From JBCAWW01 sp039024315 (GTDB taxonomy: Bacteria; Bacteroidota; Bacteroidia; J057): 64,000 bases of DNA. The DNA is taken from NCBI GenBank assembly GCA_039024315.1, contig JBCCQN010000005.1, positions 1-64,000 on the forward strand, written 5' to 3'. Of this stretch, positions 51,140 through 59,861 are shown piece by piece; within the stretch, counting starts at the first letter, position 1, and each line of letters begins with the position of its first letter. Below the pieces are notes generated by a model. It was not told where the DNA came from. It worked only from the letters and a program-made list of their open reading frames with translations, and made no database searches. A program made the position numbers and the translations under genes.

Positions 51140-53782
51140 TTATGGTTGTACCACTAACTTTTGGGTCAGCCTACCTTTAGCCGTTTCAAGCACCACAAAA
51201 TACATTCCGGGACTCATGCTAGCTGGGTCCCATTGCAATTGGTGGTTACCGGCCGTCAAAAGTTGTGTGTCCTGAATAAGGTGCAACTTCTGACCTTGGA
51301 GGTTGTAAATAGCGACGCTAATCTCTTGCGGCTTGATTAATTCAAAACTAAGCCATAACGGGCTTTGCCCACTCGGATTAGGCCAAACTCGAAAGCTCCC
51401 TCCTACCAATGACTCCTCCAGACTGGTATTGACACCATCAAAAGCGTATAGCATTCCAATACCATTTTGTCCTGGGCGATTTTGTTTACCAAGAACGTAA
51501 AAGTCTTGGTCCACGAGGTGAAAGTCAAAGCTGTTGGCGATCTGATTGATATTGTTTAGTACCGATACTTGGTTCCAAAGTCCTTGCCCATCACGGCGAA
51601 TGAGGCGGAGTTCGTCGGAGGCGGAAAGGTAATTATACAATATCCAAGGACGATCCTTGTCATCTAACAATAAATCCAAAGGAGCACCGACCAGATTGGT
51701 AAAATCACCTACGACAGGATCAAAGGTCCAGCCACCTTGGCCATCCGAATTAGCCACAATAATCCGATTTGAGCTGGCATCCCGAAAAGCGATCAAAGGC
51801 TCATCATTTTGCGTAATTTCTACATCTGGGAAGACGGGGATATAAGATTGTGGGTTGGTTACATCTGCAAAGGTCCAACTCCCTCCTACGGGTAAGTTCG
51901 CTAGTTTCAATTTAGCGTTAAAAGCATCGACATAGGCAACATAGAGCTTACCATTATTGTCGGCTTTGAAAGAGGGCTGCTGCCCAACGATGAGACTTGT
52001 ATTATCAATCAACTGATTGGTCCAAACCCCACCTGGGTTGTCCAAAAAAGCGTAGCGCAACTCTCCTTCGCTGGCCAGATAGTAGCAAAGATGCAACGCA
52101 CCATTGACTTCTAAAAGCTGGAGATCACGATATTGACCACCACTCTGAATCGTATTTATTTGCCAACTACCGCCGACTCGGCTGGCGATTTCTAAGCTTT
52201 GTCCACCTTGATCGGCAAATGCGATCACAGGATCTCCGTTTGCATACCGAGCGAGACTTAGCCCGTCAATAAAGTCAATATCAGAAATCACAGTTTGATA
52301 AGTCCAAACTCCATTGATACGTTCTCCATAATTGACAGATCCAGTAGAGGCCTCATCAAAGGCAATATATATTTGGTCATCGGTGCCCGAACGCTCAATC
52401 TCTGAATCAAAAGAAGCGGCTCTAGTTTCGGTCAAACTAGCATTTTCGGTCACCCAATTGTTGACCTGAGTCGAACGACGGGAGAGGGTAAGAAAATCGA
52501 GATCCTCATGATAGGCCAATAAAAACAAGCTATCTTGATAGAGGCTCATTTTCATCTTTGAGGTAATAGGCGCCGACAACAAAGTATCTACACTCCAAGT
52601 ATCCCCCCCATTGGTGGATTGGGAGACGATCACATCACTAGAATTGGCGATCTGATAGGAAAGGAAGATCGAATCAGCCGATTTTGCTGCCAGGCTCAGG
52701 TGATTTTTATAGCCATCACGGCTGGTTACTTCTTTGTAAAAGGGGCTGTAACCTGCCATTCCGATGGAGTCTGGATGAAAACGATTGTAAAAAAACTGCT
52801 TGCGAGCGTCATTGTTACTCAGCTTCCCGTAAAAGTTAGAGGTGGTATAAATCAAGTGGATATACCCATCGGCTGATTGATCAAACACTAAATCATCGAA
52901 GCCTTCATAAAAGGTATTGGTAGTGAGCATAGTATTAAAAACCCGCTCCAATGAGTCCGCTGATTGGTAGGACCAGTTTAGTAAGTTATTACTAGCCGAT
53001 TCGGCCCAGATCAAACTGCTAGTGTGTAAAGCATTGCCGATAGCGTAAAAATTGTCATTGGGCCCAGGAATTATTTGACAAAATTCGCCAAACCGATCTA
53101 CACCTGGCAGACAACCAAAGTTCTCAGTAAAGTTAATGTCCGGTAGTTGGTTATGACTCCAAGTATTGTCTGTCTGTTTGGCGATGACATTGAGATTGAG
53201 TTCATATTGATTATAACTCGTCAAGCCTGGAGCGTCATTGCACGGGATAGTATTGGAGATTTTGCCATTGAAAAACATAATTAATGGCTCGCCACTGCTT
53301 TGCAGCGTAATGTCCAAAGAATGTTTGAGGTAAAAAGGAAAAACACTGCCTTCCCCATAAGCGCCAAGATCAGAACTATCAAAAATACGACTACTTTGCC
53401 AGCTTCCGCTTTCATTAGTCGCATAATGAAGCCAAGCTTCATCATCTTGTCTCCTCAAAAAGGCGATGTGAACAAAGCCATTATTGTCTATCAAAATTGC
53501 TGAGCGCAGACCATATGCCCCACTTTCTGGCACGACTTCATAGGTCCATTGCCCACTTGCTTTATCGCGGCGAGCATACATCAGCTTTTCTTCTTTCCGG
53601 ATCCAAAATGAAACATGCAGATTGCCTGCATCATCGATCATCAAGTCAGGGCTAGCGCCCGATTGTTGGATATCCGTAAGGATATTTTCGTACTGCCAAG
53701 AGAGCAATTGGGCTTCAAGCACAAGGACTGACAGCATAAAGAGTGTCAGTAAAATACTAATCGGGAAATAAGATCGCTTCAT
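51140..53782 (-). CDS. Large secreted beta-propeller protein with T9SS sorting domain
   Basis: 880 residues with signal peptide ISILLTLFMLSVLVLEAQ. About ten repeats of sialidase/BNR-like strands follow (DDAGNLHVSFWIRKEEKLMY, DNNGFVHIAFLRR, QSTNGGDTWSVDTLL, ADNNGKLYVAYVDAFNAKL, DDKDRPWILYNYL), consistent with two beta-propellers. No catalytic residues can be named. The C-terminus RVWPNPSGQSPLWLSFE to GMYFVVLETAKGR is a T9SS sorting domain. Its 5' end overlaps the 3' end of recJ by 26 nt on the same strand, so it probably depends on recJ transcription. Confidence 0.75.
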   Translation of the reverse strand: MKRSYFPISILLTLFMLSVLVLEAQLLSWQYENILTDIQQSGASPDLMIDDAGNLHVSFWIRKEEKLMYARRDKASGQWTYEVVPESGAYGLRSAILIDNNGFVHIAFLRRQDDEAWLHYATNESGSWQSSRIFDSSDLGAYGEGSVFPFYLKHSLDITLQSSGEPLIMFFNGKISNTIPCNDAPGLTSYNQYELNLNVIAKQTDNTWSHNQLPDINFTENFGCLPGVDRFGEFCQIIPGPNDNFYAIGNALHTSSLIWAESASNNLLNWSYQSADSLERVFNTMLTTNTFYEGFDDLVFDQSADGYIHLIYTTSNFYGKLSNNDARKQFFYNRFHPDSIGMAGYSPFYKEVTSRDGYKNHLSLAAKSADSIFLSYQIANSSDVIVSQSTNGGDTWSVDTLLSAPITSKMKMSLYQDSLFLLAYHEDLDFLTLSRRSTQVNNWVTENASLTETRAASFDSEIERSGTDDQIYIAFDEASTGSVNYGERINGVWTYQTVISDIDFIDGLSLARYANGDPVIAFADQGGQSLEIASRVGGSWQINTIQSGGQYRDLQLLEVNGALHLCYYLASEGELRYAFLDNPGGVWTNQLIDNTSLIVGQQPSFKADNNGKLYVAYVDAFNAKLKLANLPVGGSWTFADVTNPQSYIPVFPDVEITQNDEPLIAFRDASSNRIIVANSDGQGGWTFDPVVGDFTNLVGAPLDLLLDDKDRPWILYNYLSASDELRLIRRDGQGLWNQVSVLNNINQIANSFDFHLVDQDFYVLGKQNRPGQNGIGMLYAFDGVNTSLEESLVGGSFRVWPNPSGQSPLWLSFELIKPQEISVAIYNLQGQKLHLIQDTQLLTAGNHQLQWDPASMSPGMYFVVLETAKGRLTQKLVVQP

Positions 53783-55490
53783 TAGGATGCTTTAGGTCTT
53801 TCAGTCTGAGATTAATTTTCGTCTTTCCGTTCCAGGTATTAAAGTCTGGTTGATATGCAATATGCACATGATTACTCGCTAAACGATGCCATTTTTCGGC
53901 TAGATTAAACCCGATGGCTTCGAACATACGCTTGTCTGATTCTACAACGAGTTTTACGTGTACTTCTTTTAAAATAACGCTGTTAAGCACCCGAACGTTT
54001 GGTGTCGCGAAGACCGGTTTGCGATTGGCGGGACCAAAGGGCTCCATCCGTTGGATCAAACGGATCAGTCGAGCATCAATATCTAAAAAGCTAAGGGGAG
54101 CATCTATTGCCAGAGTAGGCTGACGTTGGTCTTCGGTTAAGCGTTCGGCAACGACGGTCTCAAAATGCGCCGCAAAAGCCGGAAAGGCTTCCGGTTTCAT
54201 CGTCAATCCAGCCGCGTATTTATGTCCGCCAAACTGAATTAAGTGTTCCTTACAAAGGTCTAAAGCTTCGTAAAGGTCAAATCCCTTGACTGAGCGCGCC
54301 GAACCTACGAGCTTTCCATCATTTTGAGTTAGCAAAACTGTGGGGCGATAATAGGTCTCGATCAAACGCGAAGCCACGATACCAATGATCCCTTTATGCC
54401 AATGAGGTTCATAAAGCACAGTGCTAAATGCGGCTTCTGGCTCAGGAGAATTGGCGATCTGAGCGAGTGCCTCCTCTGTGGTTTCTCGGTCTAGCGTCTT
54501 GCGTTCGTCATTTGCACTTTGTAACTCATGCGCCAATTGGATCAAATCTTGAGACTTTCCTCTCAGCACTTTGACGGCATCTTTGCCATGATTGAGGCGA
54601 CCAGCAGAGTTGATGCGCGGACCAATAAAAAAGACTAAATCAGAGATATCCCAATGCCGATCAGACTGGGCTTGACTTTTGAGCACCCCGATACCAGGCA
54701 GGGGTTTATTGCGGATTTTGGCCAAGCCAAAGTGGGCCAGCGTCCTATTTTCACCAGTAATCGGCACGATATCACAGGCAATACTTAAGGCCAACAAATC
54801 CGCGTATTCTGCCAAGGGATCGGGAGCTTGGTAGAGATTAGAAGCGTTCAGCGCAGCTGAAAAAGCTTGAATCAACTTAAAGCCGACCCCACAGCCAGTA
54901 AGCTCCTTGTAGGGATAAGGACAATCGCTTTGTTTAGGATCCAAAATCGCCAAAGCAGGCGGTAATTCAGAACCGGGAGTATGGTGATCGCAGATGATAA
55001 CTTCTATACCTTTAGTCGCGGCGTAGCGTACTTTATCGACTGCTTTAATCCCACAATCAAGCGTAATCATCAGATTTGCCCCAATGGATTCGGCATAGTC
55101 AACTCCTTGATAAGAAAGGCCGTAGCCCTCAGTATAGCGGTCGGGAATATAGACCTCATGCGGCAGCTCAATGGCTTCAAAAAACAAGCTCATCAAGCTG
55201 ACCGAAGTGGTACCATCTACATCGTAGTCACCGTAGAGGAGGATTTTTTCCCCTGCGCGGAACGCTTGTATGAGGCGTTCCACCGCTTGAGGAAGGTTTT
55301 TCATTAAGTGTGGATCATGGAGTTCAGATGCCTGAGGCGCAAAGTAGGCCTTGGCCGCCTCATAATCATCGATGCCCCTCCGCAACAATAGCTCCGCCAA
55401 TACCTGCGGAAAAGCTTTACTTGTACTCAAGTCTTTTACTAGGGGCGCTACTGTCTCCGCCGCCGGTCGCTGTTCAAATTTCCAGATCAA
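53757..55490 (-). CDS. recJ: Single-stranded-DNA-specific 5'-3' exonuclease RecJ
   Basis: A 577-residue DHH-family nuclease used in recombination and mismatch repair. It has motif I GDYDVDG at 87-93, motif II LDCGIK near 144-149, motif III CDHH at 167-170 and the DHHA1 block GRINSAGRLNHGKDAVK-like (RINSAGRLNHG). The OB-fold C-terminal region follows. Length is normal. It contains the mini-hairpin element at 54843-54859. Confidence 0.93.
   Translation of the reverse strand: MIWKFEQRPAAETVAPLVKDLSTSKAFPQVLAELLLRRGIDDYEAAKAYFAPQASELHDPHLMKNLPQAVERLIQAFRAGEKILLYGDYDVDGTTSVSLMSLFFEAIELPHEVYIPDRYTEGYGLSYQGVDYAESIGANLMITLDCGIKAVDKVRYAATKGIEVIICDHHTPGSELPPALAILDPKQSDCPYPYKELTGCGVGFKLIQAFSAALNASNLYQAPDPLAEYADLLALSIACDIVPITGENRTLAHFGLAKIRNKPLPGIGVLKSQAQSDRHWDISDLVFFIGPRINSAGRLNHGKDAVKVLRGKSQDLIQLAHELQSANDERKTLDRETTEEALAQIANSPEPEAAFSTVLYEPHWHKGIIGIVASRLIETYYRPTVLLTQNDGKLVGSARSVKGFDLYEALDLCKEHLIQFGGHKYAAGLTMKPEAFPAFAAHFETVVAERLTEDQRQPTLAIDAPLSFLDIDARLIRLIQRMEPFGPANRKPVFATPNVRVLNSVILKEVHVKLVVESDKRMFEAIGFNLAEKWHRLASNHVHIAYQPDFNTWNGKTKINLRLKDLKHPNEAILFPD
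54843..54859 (+). repeat. AGCGTT mini-hairpin element (stem CAGC/GCTG, loop GCA)
   Basis: AGCGTT-CAGC-GCA-GCTG, antisense within recJ. A partial copy with three of four stem pairs lies 400 nt away at 55250-55266. Confidence 0.65.
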
Positions 55491-55663
55491 GCCCTTCTCC
55501 TTTTTATGATTCTGATCAGAATCTGTACCCTAAAATTAGAAATCATTCCTCACAATCGAAGGTCCCGAAGCAAGAAATTTTTCGATTCCTACCCAAAACC
55601 TAACATGCGGAATGGCAGTTAGAGTAGTGATTATTTGTGTAGCTTCCCAACAAAATTAAGTCA

Positions 55664-56377
55664 ATGGCACGAATCATTCAGTTAGCGGTGCTGCTTTGCG
55701 TATTTATTTTTACCGCTTGCAAGACAGAAGTAGCTCCCCCAGAGGAGTCTCCGAAAGAGGAAGTAGAGCTTAAGGCAGTCTTTTCATATTTGGCGCTGGG
55801 CGATTCCTACACTATTGGCGAAAGTGTAGCCGAAGCCATGCGCTGGCCCGTACAACTACAGGCCAAGCTGGAAGCAGAAGGAACAGAAGTGCTAAGTCCG
55901 GAAATCATCGCCCGTACGGGTTGGACCACTGACGAGCTACAAGTTGCGATTGAACGTTCTGCGCTAGCAGATACCTTTGACTTAGTCTCTCTCCTCATCG
56001 GAGTCAATAACCAATATCGGAGCTATGACTTCACCCGATACGAAAAAGAGTTTGTCGAACTACTAGACCGAGCGATCAAATTTGCTCAAGGCGACAAGAA
56101 AAGAGTATTTGTCGTCAGCATTCCCGATTATGGTGCGACCCCCTTTGGACAAAGTGGTAATCCACAAAAAATCGGCGAAGAGCTCGACCAATACAATGCC
56201 TACGCCCAATCCGTTTGTGAAGCGCGTGAAATCCCTTTTTTCAACATTACCCCCATCTCCCGCGAGGCCCTCAATGATCCCGAACTAGTTGCCCGCGATG
56301 ATCTACACCCCTCCGGCAAGATGTATAGCCAGTGGGTGGACTTGTTTTGGGAGGAGGTACAAGTCTTGGTGGAGTAG
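55664..56377 (+). CDS. SGNH/GDSL-family hydrolase, lipoprotein
   Basis: 237 residues with a lipobox (FIFTAC, Cys19) and a Pro/Glu linker. The SGNH hydrolase blocks follow: GDSYTIG with nucleophile Ser48, a later Gly (TGWTTDEL), IGVNN at 112-116 and the Asp/His pair in DDLHPSG near 215. It is probably an esterase or lipase anchored to a membrane. It is convergent with the caspase gene, whose stop codon is 3 nt away. Confidence 0.85.
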   Translation: MARIIQLAVLLCVFIFTACKTEVAPPEESPKEEVELKAVFSYLALGDSYTIGESVAEAMRWPVQLQAKLEAEGTEVLSPEIIARTGWTTDELQVAIERSALADTFDLVSLLIGVNNQYRSYDFTRYEKEFVELLDRAIKFAQGDKKRVFVVSIPDYGATPFGQSGNPQKIGEELDQYNAYAQSVCEAREIPFFNITPISREALNDPELVARDDLHPSGKMYSQWVDLFWEEVQVLVE

Positions 56378-56380
56378 GGC

Positions 56381-57343
56381 TTAGATCTGTTTTTTGAGGA
56401 CTAATTGGCGATAATAATGACCAAGAGGAGTTAGCTTACAACTTTTGCTATTCATAGCTGCATCGTACATATGCTCCTCGCCCACTGGTACCACAAAACC
56501 TACTTTGGCAAACTTTTGTAATAATCGGAATTGTCTCTCTTTTTCTGTGTCTCCGAGTTTTGCTTCTGGTTCATAAGCGGGCTCTAGAGGAAAGTTATCT
56601 AGTTTACCTTGAAACAGTGGCTTCAATTCGCGAATAACTTCAGCTTCCAGAGCTGGTTTACATTTACGGATTACTGACTCACGCTCCAAATAGGCAGCGA
56701 ACTGTGGCCTTTGATCTGCTAAAGAAAGTAACTGCTCTAAATGCCGGTACAAACTTCCTAAAGTTACTTTTCCGACTACATCTCCTGCTTGTCCTTTCAG
56801 ACCATCGATTAAATGCTTGGTAAAGATGCTACCACCTGCACTCATTTCAGCACTTTGCTCAGAGCTTGCAGCTGCCAAAATAGCCATTCCTTTCCGAAGA
56901 CTGGTTCTGTCCTCCCCCTGAGAGGAAATTTGAAACATTTCCCCACTGAAGCAACAGTCTAGGATGATAATCACCTCATCATGATGGCTATTCATCGCTA
57001 AACTTTGCAGCTCAAAAAAAGAGATACCAGGATCATCTAGTGTGGCTTCAGAGGTACATAAAAATCCGACTCCGCCTTTGACACTACCATGACCTGAAAA
57101 ATATAACAGACATTCGTCATAGTTTTTATCGTTAAAAAACTTAATCAGTTTGTTGCGTAATTGGCTTCTTCTGACCGTTTCTCGGTCATTTAACAATGTA
57201 TCACAATGATAATTGTACTTCCCATCATGATCTTTACTTAAGATTTCTTCTAGGCGCTCTGTCTCTTTAATCACGCCGGACAAATTGGGAAACTTTTTAC
57301 TCTTATAATTTTCAATGCCGATCAAGAGGGCTTTGCGATCCAT
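56381..57343 (-). CDS. Caspase-like (C14) cysteine protease with C-terminal extension
   Basis: 320 residues. The caspase-hemoglobinase fold is seen at 1-215: KALLIGIENYKSKKFPNLSG opens the first strand, the catalytic His85 is in LYFSGHGSV and the catalytic Cys is in IIILDCCFSG (Cys131). Residues 225-320 form a separate domain with EKERQFRLLQKFAKVGFVVP followed by HMYDAAMNSKSCKLTPLG, which looks like a winged-helix module. Prokaryotic caspases of this type are effectors of conflict and cell-death systems. The gene begins 1 nt after the stop of the Hsp90-like gene, so it is almost certainly co-expressed with it. Confidence 0.85.
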   Translation of the reverse strand: MDRKALLIGIENYKSKKFPNLSGVIKETERLEEILSKDHDGKYNYHCDTLLNDRETVRRSQLRNKLIKFFNDKNYDECLLYFSGHGSVKGGVGFLCTSEATLDDPGISFFELQSLAMNSHHDEVIIILDCCFSGEMFQISSQGEDRTSLRKGMAILAAASSEQSAEMSAGGSIFTKHLIDGLKGQAGDVVGKVTLGSLYRHLEQLLSLADQRPQFAAYLERESVIRKCKPALEAEVIRELKPLFQGKLDNFPLEPAYEPEAKLGDTEKERQFRLLQKFAKVGFVVPVGEEHMYDAAMNSKSCKLTPLGHYYRQLVLKKQI

Positions 57344-57344
57344 A

Positions 57345-58829
57345 TTATTCAGGCTTGGTTTGGATTTGTAAACACATGTGTCGGAGATAAGAAATTTGCG
57401 CTTCCTCGGCTCCTAACTGATGTAATTGAGAGATTGCCATATGTAAAAGGCTAACACAATATAACTTTAATGCGATATTTTCCTTCACTTCGGGGTCATT
57501 TTGATCCGGTTCTTCGATGATGACCTCCGTATCCGTGGCCAGAACGTGAATAAAATCGCGTTCGAGATCCTCATTACTGATTACGGCAGCTTCGTATTCA
57601 TCGGGCAATTCAGCCGTGGTATTGACTAGGACAAGACGAGATTTGGCATTTTTTGCGCTTATTTTTGTTACGATATCCTTCCAAGTCATCAAAGCACTTA
57701 GGCCACAAAAACGATAATGCTGGGCGAGAAAATGCTGCCAATGCAAACGACTGATCGCGTATGCTAGGATTTGATTTCGGTATTGCCCTAAAATACGCTG
57801 TAAAATATGAGGCTGATCGTTCGCGAGTAGCGTAAAAAATGAAAATACCTGCTTGTTTAGGTAGGCCGGTAGCTCATGGACGATAGGATCATCAGGCAGG
57901 AGTTGGTTACGGGTGGCAGTAAGCTTGAGATGAGGACTGTTGACCAATACCTTGATAAAAGAAAAATTAGCTGGCAAAAAATTATCCTCTGTTTCGCAAA
58001 CCCAAACGCCTTTTTTAAAAACCTGAGCTCCGTTGGTTTCTGCGACTTCCGATATCGGGCCTACACTCAAAAAAATCTGACTACCATCAAGTGCAGTATG
58101 CACATAGTTCGCCAAAGACTGGTGTTGGGGATAGTAGTTTGTTAGAAGTGCTTGGGCTTCATTTTTGTTCCAGAGGATAGCTTGTGCGGTATCTTTTTTT
58201 ACGGCTTGCCGAACGCTTCTCTCGACAAACTCACAGCTTGGATTTATAGCCTCCGCTCCCTTTCCGATCAAGATTGGTTTGCGTAATAAGGCAAAAGTAC
58301 GCCTAATATAAGCCTCCAAGGCTTCTCTTTTGGCTAGGTGCAAAAACTGAGGCTTAAGCACCAATTTGACACTAGTCCCTTGGGGTGCATCCTCTTGCTC
58401 AAATAATTGCATTTGATTTTTGCCCTCTAGCCAAAGCAGTCGATTCGCATGCGTACTCTCTGCTTGCCGACTAACAATTTCAATTCTTTGCGCCAAGGCA
58501 AAACCGCTCAGACGTCCAATCCCAAATTCCCCTAAGCAAGACTCATCTTGTCTTGCCACTTTATTGCCAAATATTGAAAAGTTTTTGACTAACTCCTCTC
58601 GACCCATGCCCCTCCCTTGGTCTGAAATGATGATAGCACCTTCTTCAATATCGACCCTAATGGGCTTAAATTCATCATTTTGATAAGCATCAAAGGCATT
58701 TGATATATAGGCTCTCAGAGCAATCAAAGGCTCTGGTAAATAGCTTTCACGCCATAATTGGAGCACATGGGCAAATTTGCTTTGTAGATTTACCGTTTGT
58801 CCAAACTCTGTGCTGAGTTGGTTAGTCAT
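57345..58829 (-). CDS. Hsp90-like (GHKL) ATPase paired with the caspase
   Basis: 494 residues. An HtpG-like ATPase domain lies in the first 220: ALRAYISNAFDAY (37-49), DQGRGMG (70-76) and GEFGIGRLSGF (100-110). A middle domain follows (SVKLVLKPQFLHLAKREALE and onward), then a helical C-terminus. It is shorter than HtpG (about 620 residues) and not a housekeeping copy. In Hsp90 the N-box reads LRELISN with a catalytic Glu; here that position is Ala40, while the Mg-binding Asn44 is kept. It is first in a two-gene unit with the caspase. Bound ATP may act as a switch rather than a fuel. Confidence 0.78.
   Translation of the reverse strand: MTNQLSTEFGQTVNLQSKFAHVLQLWRESYLPEPLIALRAYISNAFDAYQNDEFKPIRVDIEEGAIIISDQGRGMGREELVKNFSIFGNKVARQDESCLGEFGIGRLSGFALAQRIEIVSRQAESTHANRLLWLEGKNQMQLFEQEDAPQGTSVKLVLKPQFLHLAKREALEAYIRRTFALLRKPILIGKGAEAINPSCEFVERSVRQAVKKDTAQAILWNKNEAQALLTNYYPQHQSLANYVHTALDGSQIFLSVGPISEVAETNGAQVFKKGVWVCETEDNFLPANFSFIKVLVNSPHLKLTATRNQLLPDDPIVHELPAYLNKQVFSFFTLLANDQPHILQRILGQYRNQILAYAISRLHWQHFLAQHYRFCGLSALMTWKDIVTKISAKNAKSRLVLVNTTAELPDEYEAAVISNEDLERDFIHVLATDTEVIIEEPDQNDPEVKENIALKLYCVSLLHMAISQLHQLGAEEAQISYLRHMCLQIQTKPE
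58202..58217 (-). repeat. Probable mini-hairpin element with 2-nt loop
   Basis: On the minus strand AGCGTT-CGGC-AA-GCCG: the form at 5681 with one loop base missing, in the coding sense of the Hsp90-like gene. Confidence 0.45.
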
Positions 58830-58864
58830 AGATTCCTAAATAGATTGATTTAACGTTCTCCCCA

Positions 58865-58894
58865 TAGGGGGGACGCAGCCTCAGCTGCGCCCCA
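58865..58894. repeat. GC-rich hairpin upstream of the Hsp90-like gene
   Basis: GGGG..CGCAGC-ctca-GCTGCG-CCCC, about 40 nt before the start of the Hsp90-like gene. It is not followed by a T tract, so it is not an ordinary terminator; it may be part of the operon leader. Confidence 0.5.
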
Positions 58895-59033
58895 GTCGAG
58901 AGAGAGTAAAAATGAAAATTAAATTGTTTAGGTGTGCATTCTGGCCTGAGTACGATAATCGCATAATGCTTTGGTTTGATCAATACCAGAAAAGTGGTAG
59001 TTATTTATTTTGTGTTCTCGGTTTTGGTTTACT

Positions 59034-59138
59034 GCTGCGCAGAACGATTGTCTTGAGGGTGCGGCATGCATGCTCGCACCTACCTTTTGTAGCGGCGTAT
59101 TGCATGCGCCGCAAGGGATGATCGTTCTGCAAAGCAGC
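59034..59138. repeat. Inverted repeat folding as a three-way junction
   Basis: The outer stem is GCTGC GCAGAACGAT (59034-59048) with ATCGTTCTGC aaa GCAGC (59121-59138). Inside are two hairpins: GGTGCG...CGCACC (59058-59080) and CCTT(bulge)GCGGCG...CGCCGC AAGG (59083-59116). Both loops contain GCATGC. It lies in the 368-nt gap between the response-regulator gene terminator and the Hsp90-caspase operon. It could be a small RNA, an operon leader or a REP-type mobile DNA element. Confidence 0.6.
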
Positions 59139-59140
59139 AA

Positions 59141-59176
59141 AAACAAAAAAAGGCTGACAGAGAAACTCTATTAGCC
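59141..59176 (-). terminator. Terminator of the two-component operon
   Basis: GGCTaaTAGAG-ttt-CTCTGtcAGCC hairpin (59152-59176) followed on the minus strand by a T-rich tract (59141-59151). Confidence 0.7.
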
Positions 59177-59197
59177 CTTGCAGAAATACTTTTTTGC

Positions 59198-59860
59198 CTA
59201 GTCAGTGCCTAAGGAGGGATCAATTAGGCCTATCTGGACGGCTTTCATCAATAGCTCTTGACTATTCCGAGCCCCTAGTTTTTTGCGTATGTTACGAAGA
59301 TGGGTATGCACCGTATTGGGAGCGATTTGTAGATTTACACCGATCTCGTCACTGGTTATGCCTTTGGCCAAAACGCGAATAATCTCTAGTTCTCTTTTGG
59401 AGATTTTGGGCTTCGGTTTTTGTTCTTCTCGGATAATTTCTGGCAGCATTTTCATTACATCTTGCCCATAGTATTCTCTACCAGTAGCAACCTCCCTTAC
59501 CGCGAGAACAAGTTCGTTAGCAGAGTCATCTTTAAAAATATAGCTGCGTACACCTAAGCGTAAAGCTCGCTTAACATAAACCTTAGCTTTGTGGTTAGTT
59601 AGTATCACAATGCCAATATCCTGACTAGGATATTTTTCATAGATAGCCGCGGTTGCCTCTAAACCCGTTTGTCCTGGCATCTCAAGGTCCATGATCACCA
59701 CGTCGACCTCGTGTTTGTGCTGATCGACTAAGTCAACGACTTCTAGGCCGTTGGTAGCATGAGCAATTACATTTACTCCCTCTTCATACTTTAAGAGTGC
59801 CGCCACTCCTTCGCGAAACATTTGTGTATCCTCAGCAAGGATTACATTAACTATTTTCAT
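59198..59860 (-). CDS. NarL/FixJ-family response regulator
   Basis: 220 residues from the ATG at 59860. Receiver domain with acidic pocket AED (9-11) and phospho-accepting Asp58 (VVIMDLEMP). A LuxR-type helix-turn-helix follows at about 150-210 (SKRELEIIRVLAKGITSDEI, APNTVHTHLRNIRKKLGA). It starts 1 nt after the stop of the TPR kinase gene, so it is that kinase's cognate regulator. It is clearly paralogous to the regulator at 63350-64000. The targets are unknown; the neighbouring Hsp90-caspase and EAD genes are candidates. Confidence 0.9.
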   Translation of the reverse strand: MKIVNVILAEDTQMFREGVAALLKYEEGVNVIAHATNGLEVVDLVDQHKHEVDVVIMDLEMPGQTGLEATAAIYEKYPSQDIGIVILTNHKAKVYVKRALRLGVRSYIFKDDSANELVLAVREVATGREYYGQDVMKMLPEIIREEQKPKPKISKRELEIIRVLAKGITSDEIGVNLQIAPNTVHTHLRNIRKKLGARNSQELLMKAVQIGLIDPSLGTD

Positions 59861-59861
59861 G

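Noticed and set aside
58912..59146. Short open frames on both strands over the three-way-junction structure
   Set aside because: They exist because the inverted repeat is GC-rich and symmetric; neither translation resembles a protein.
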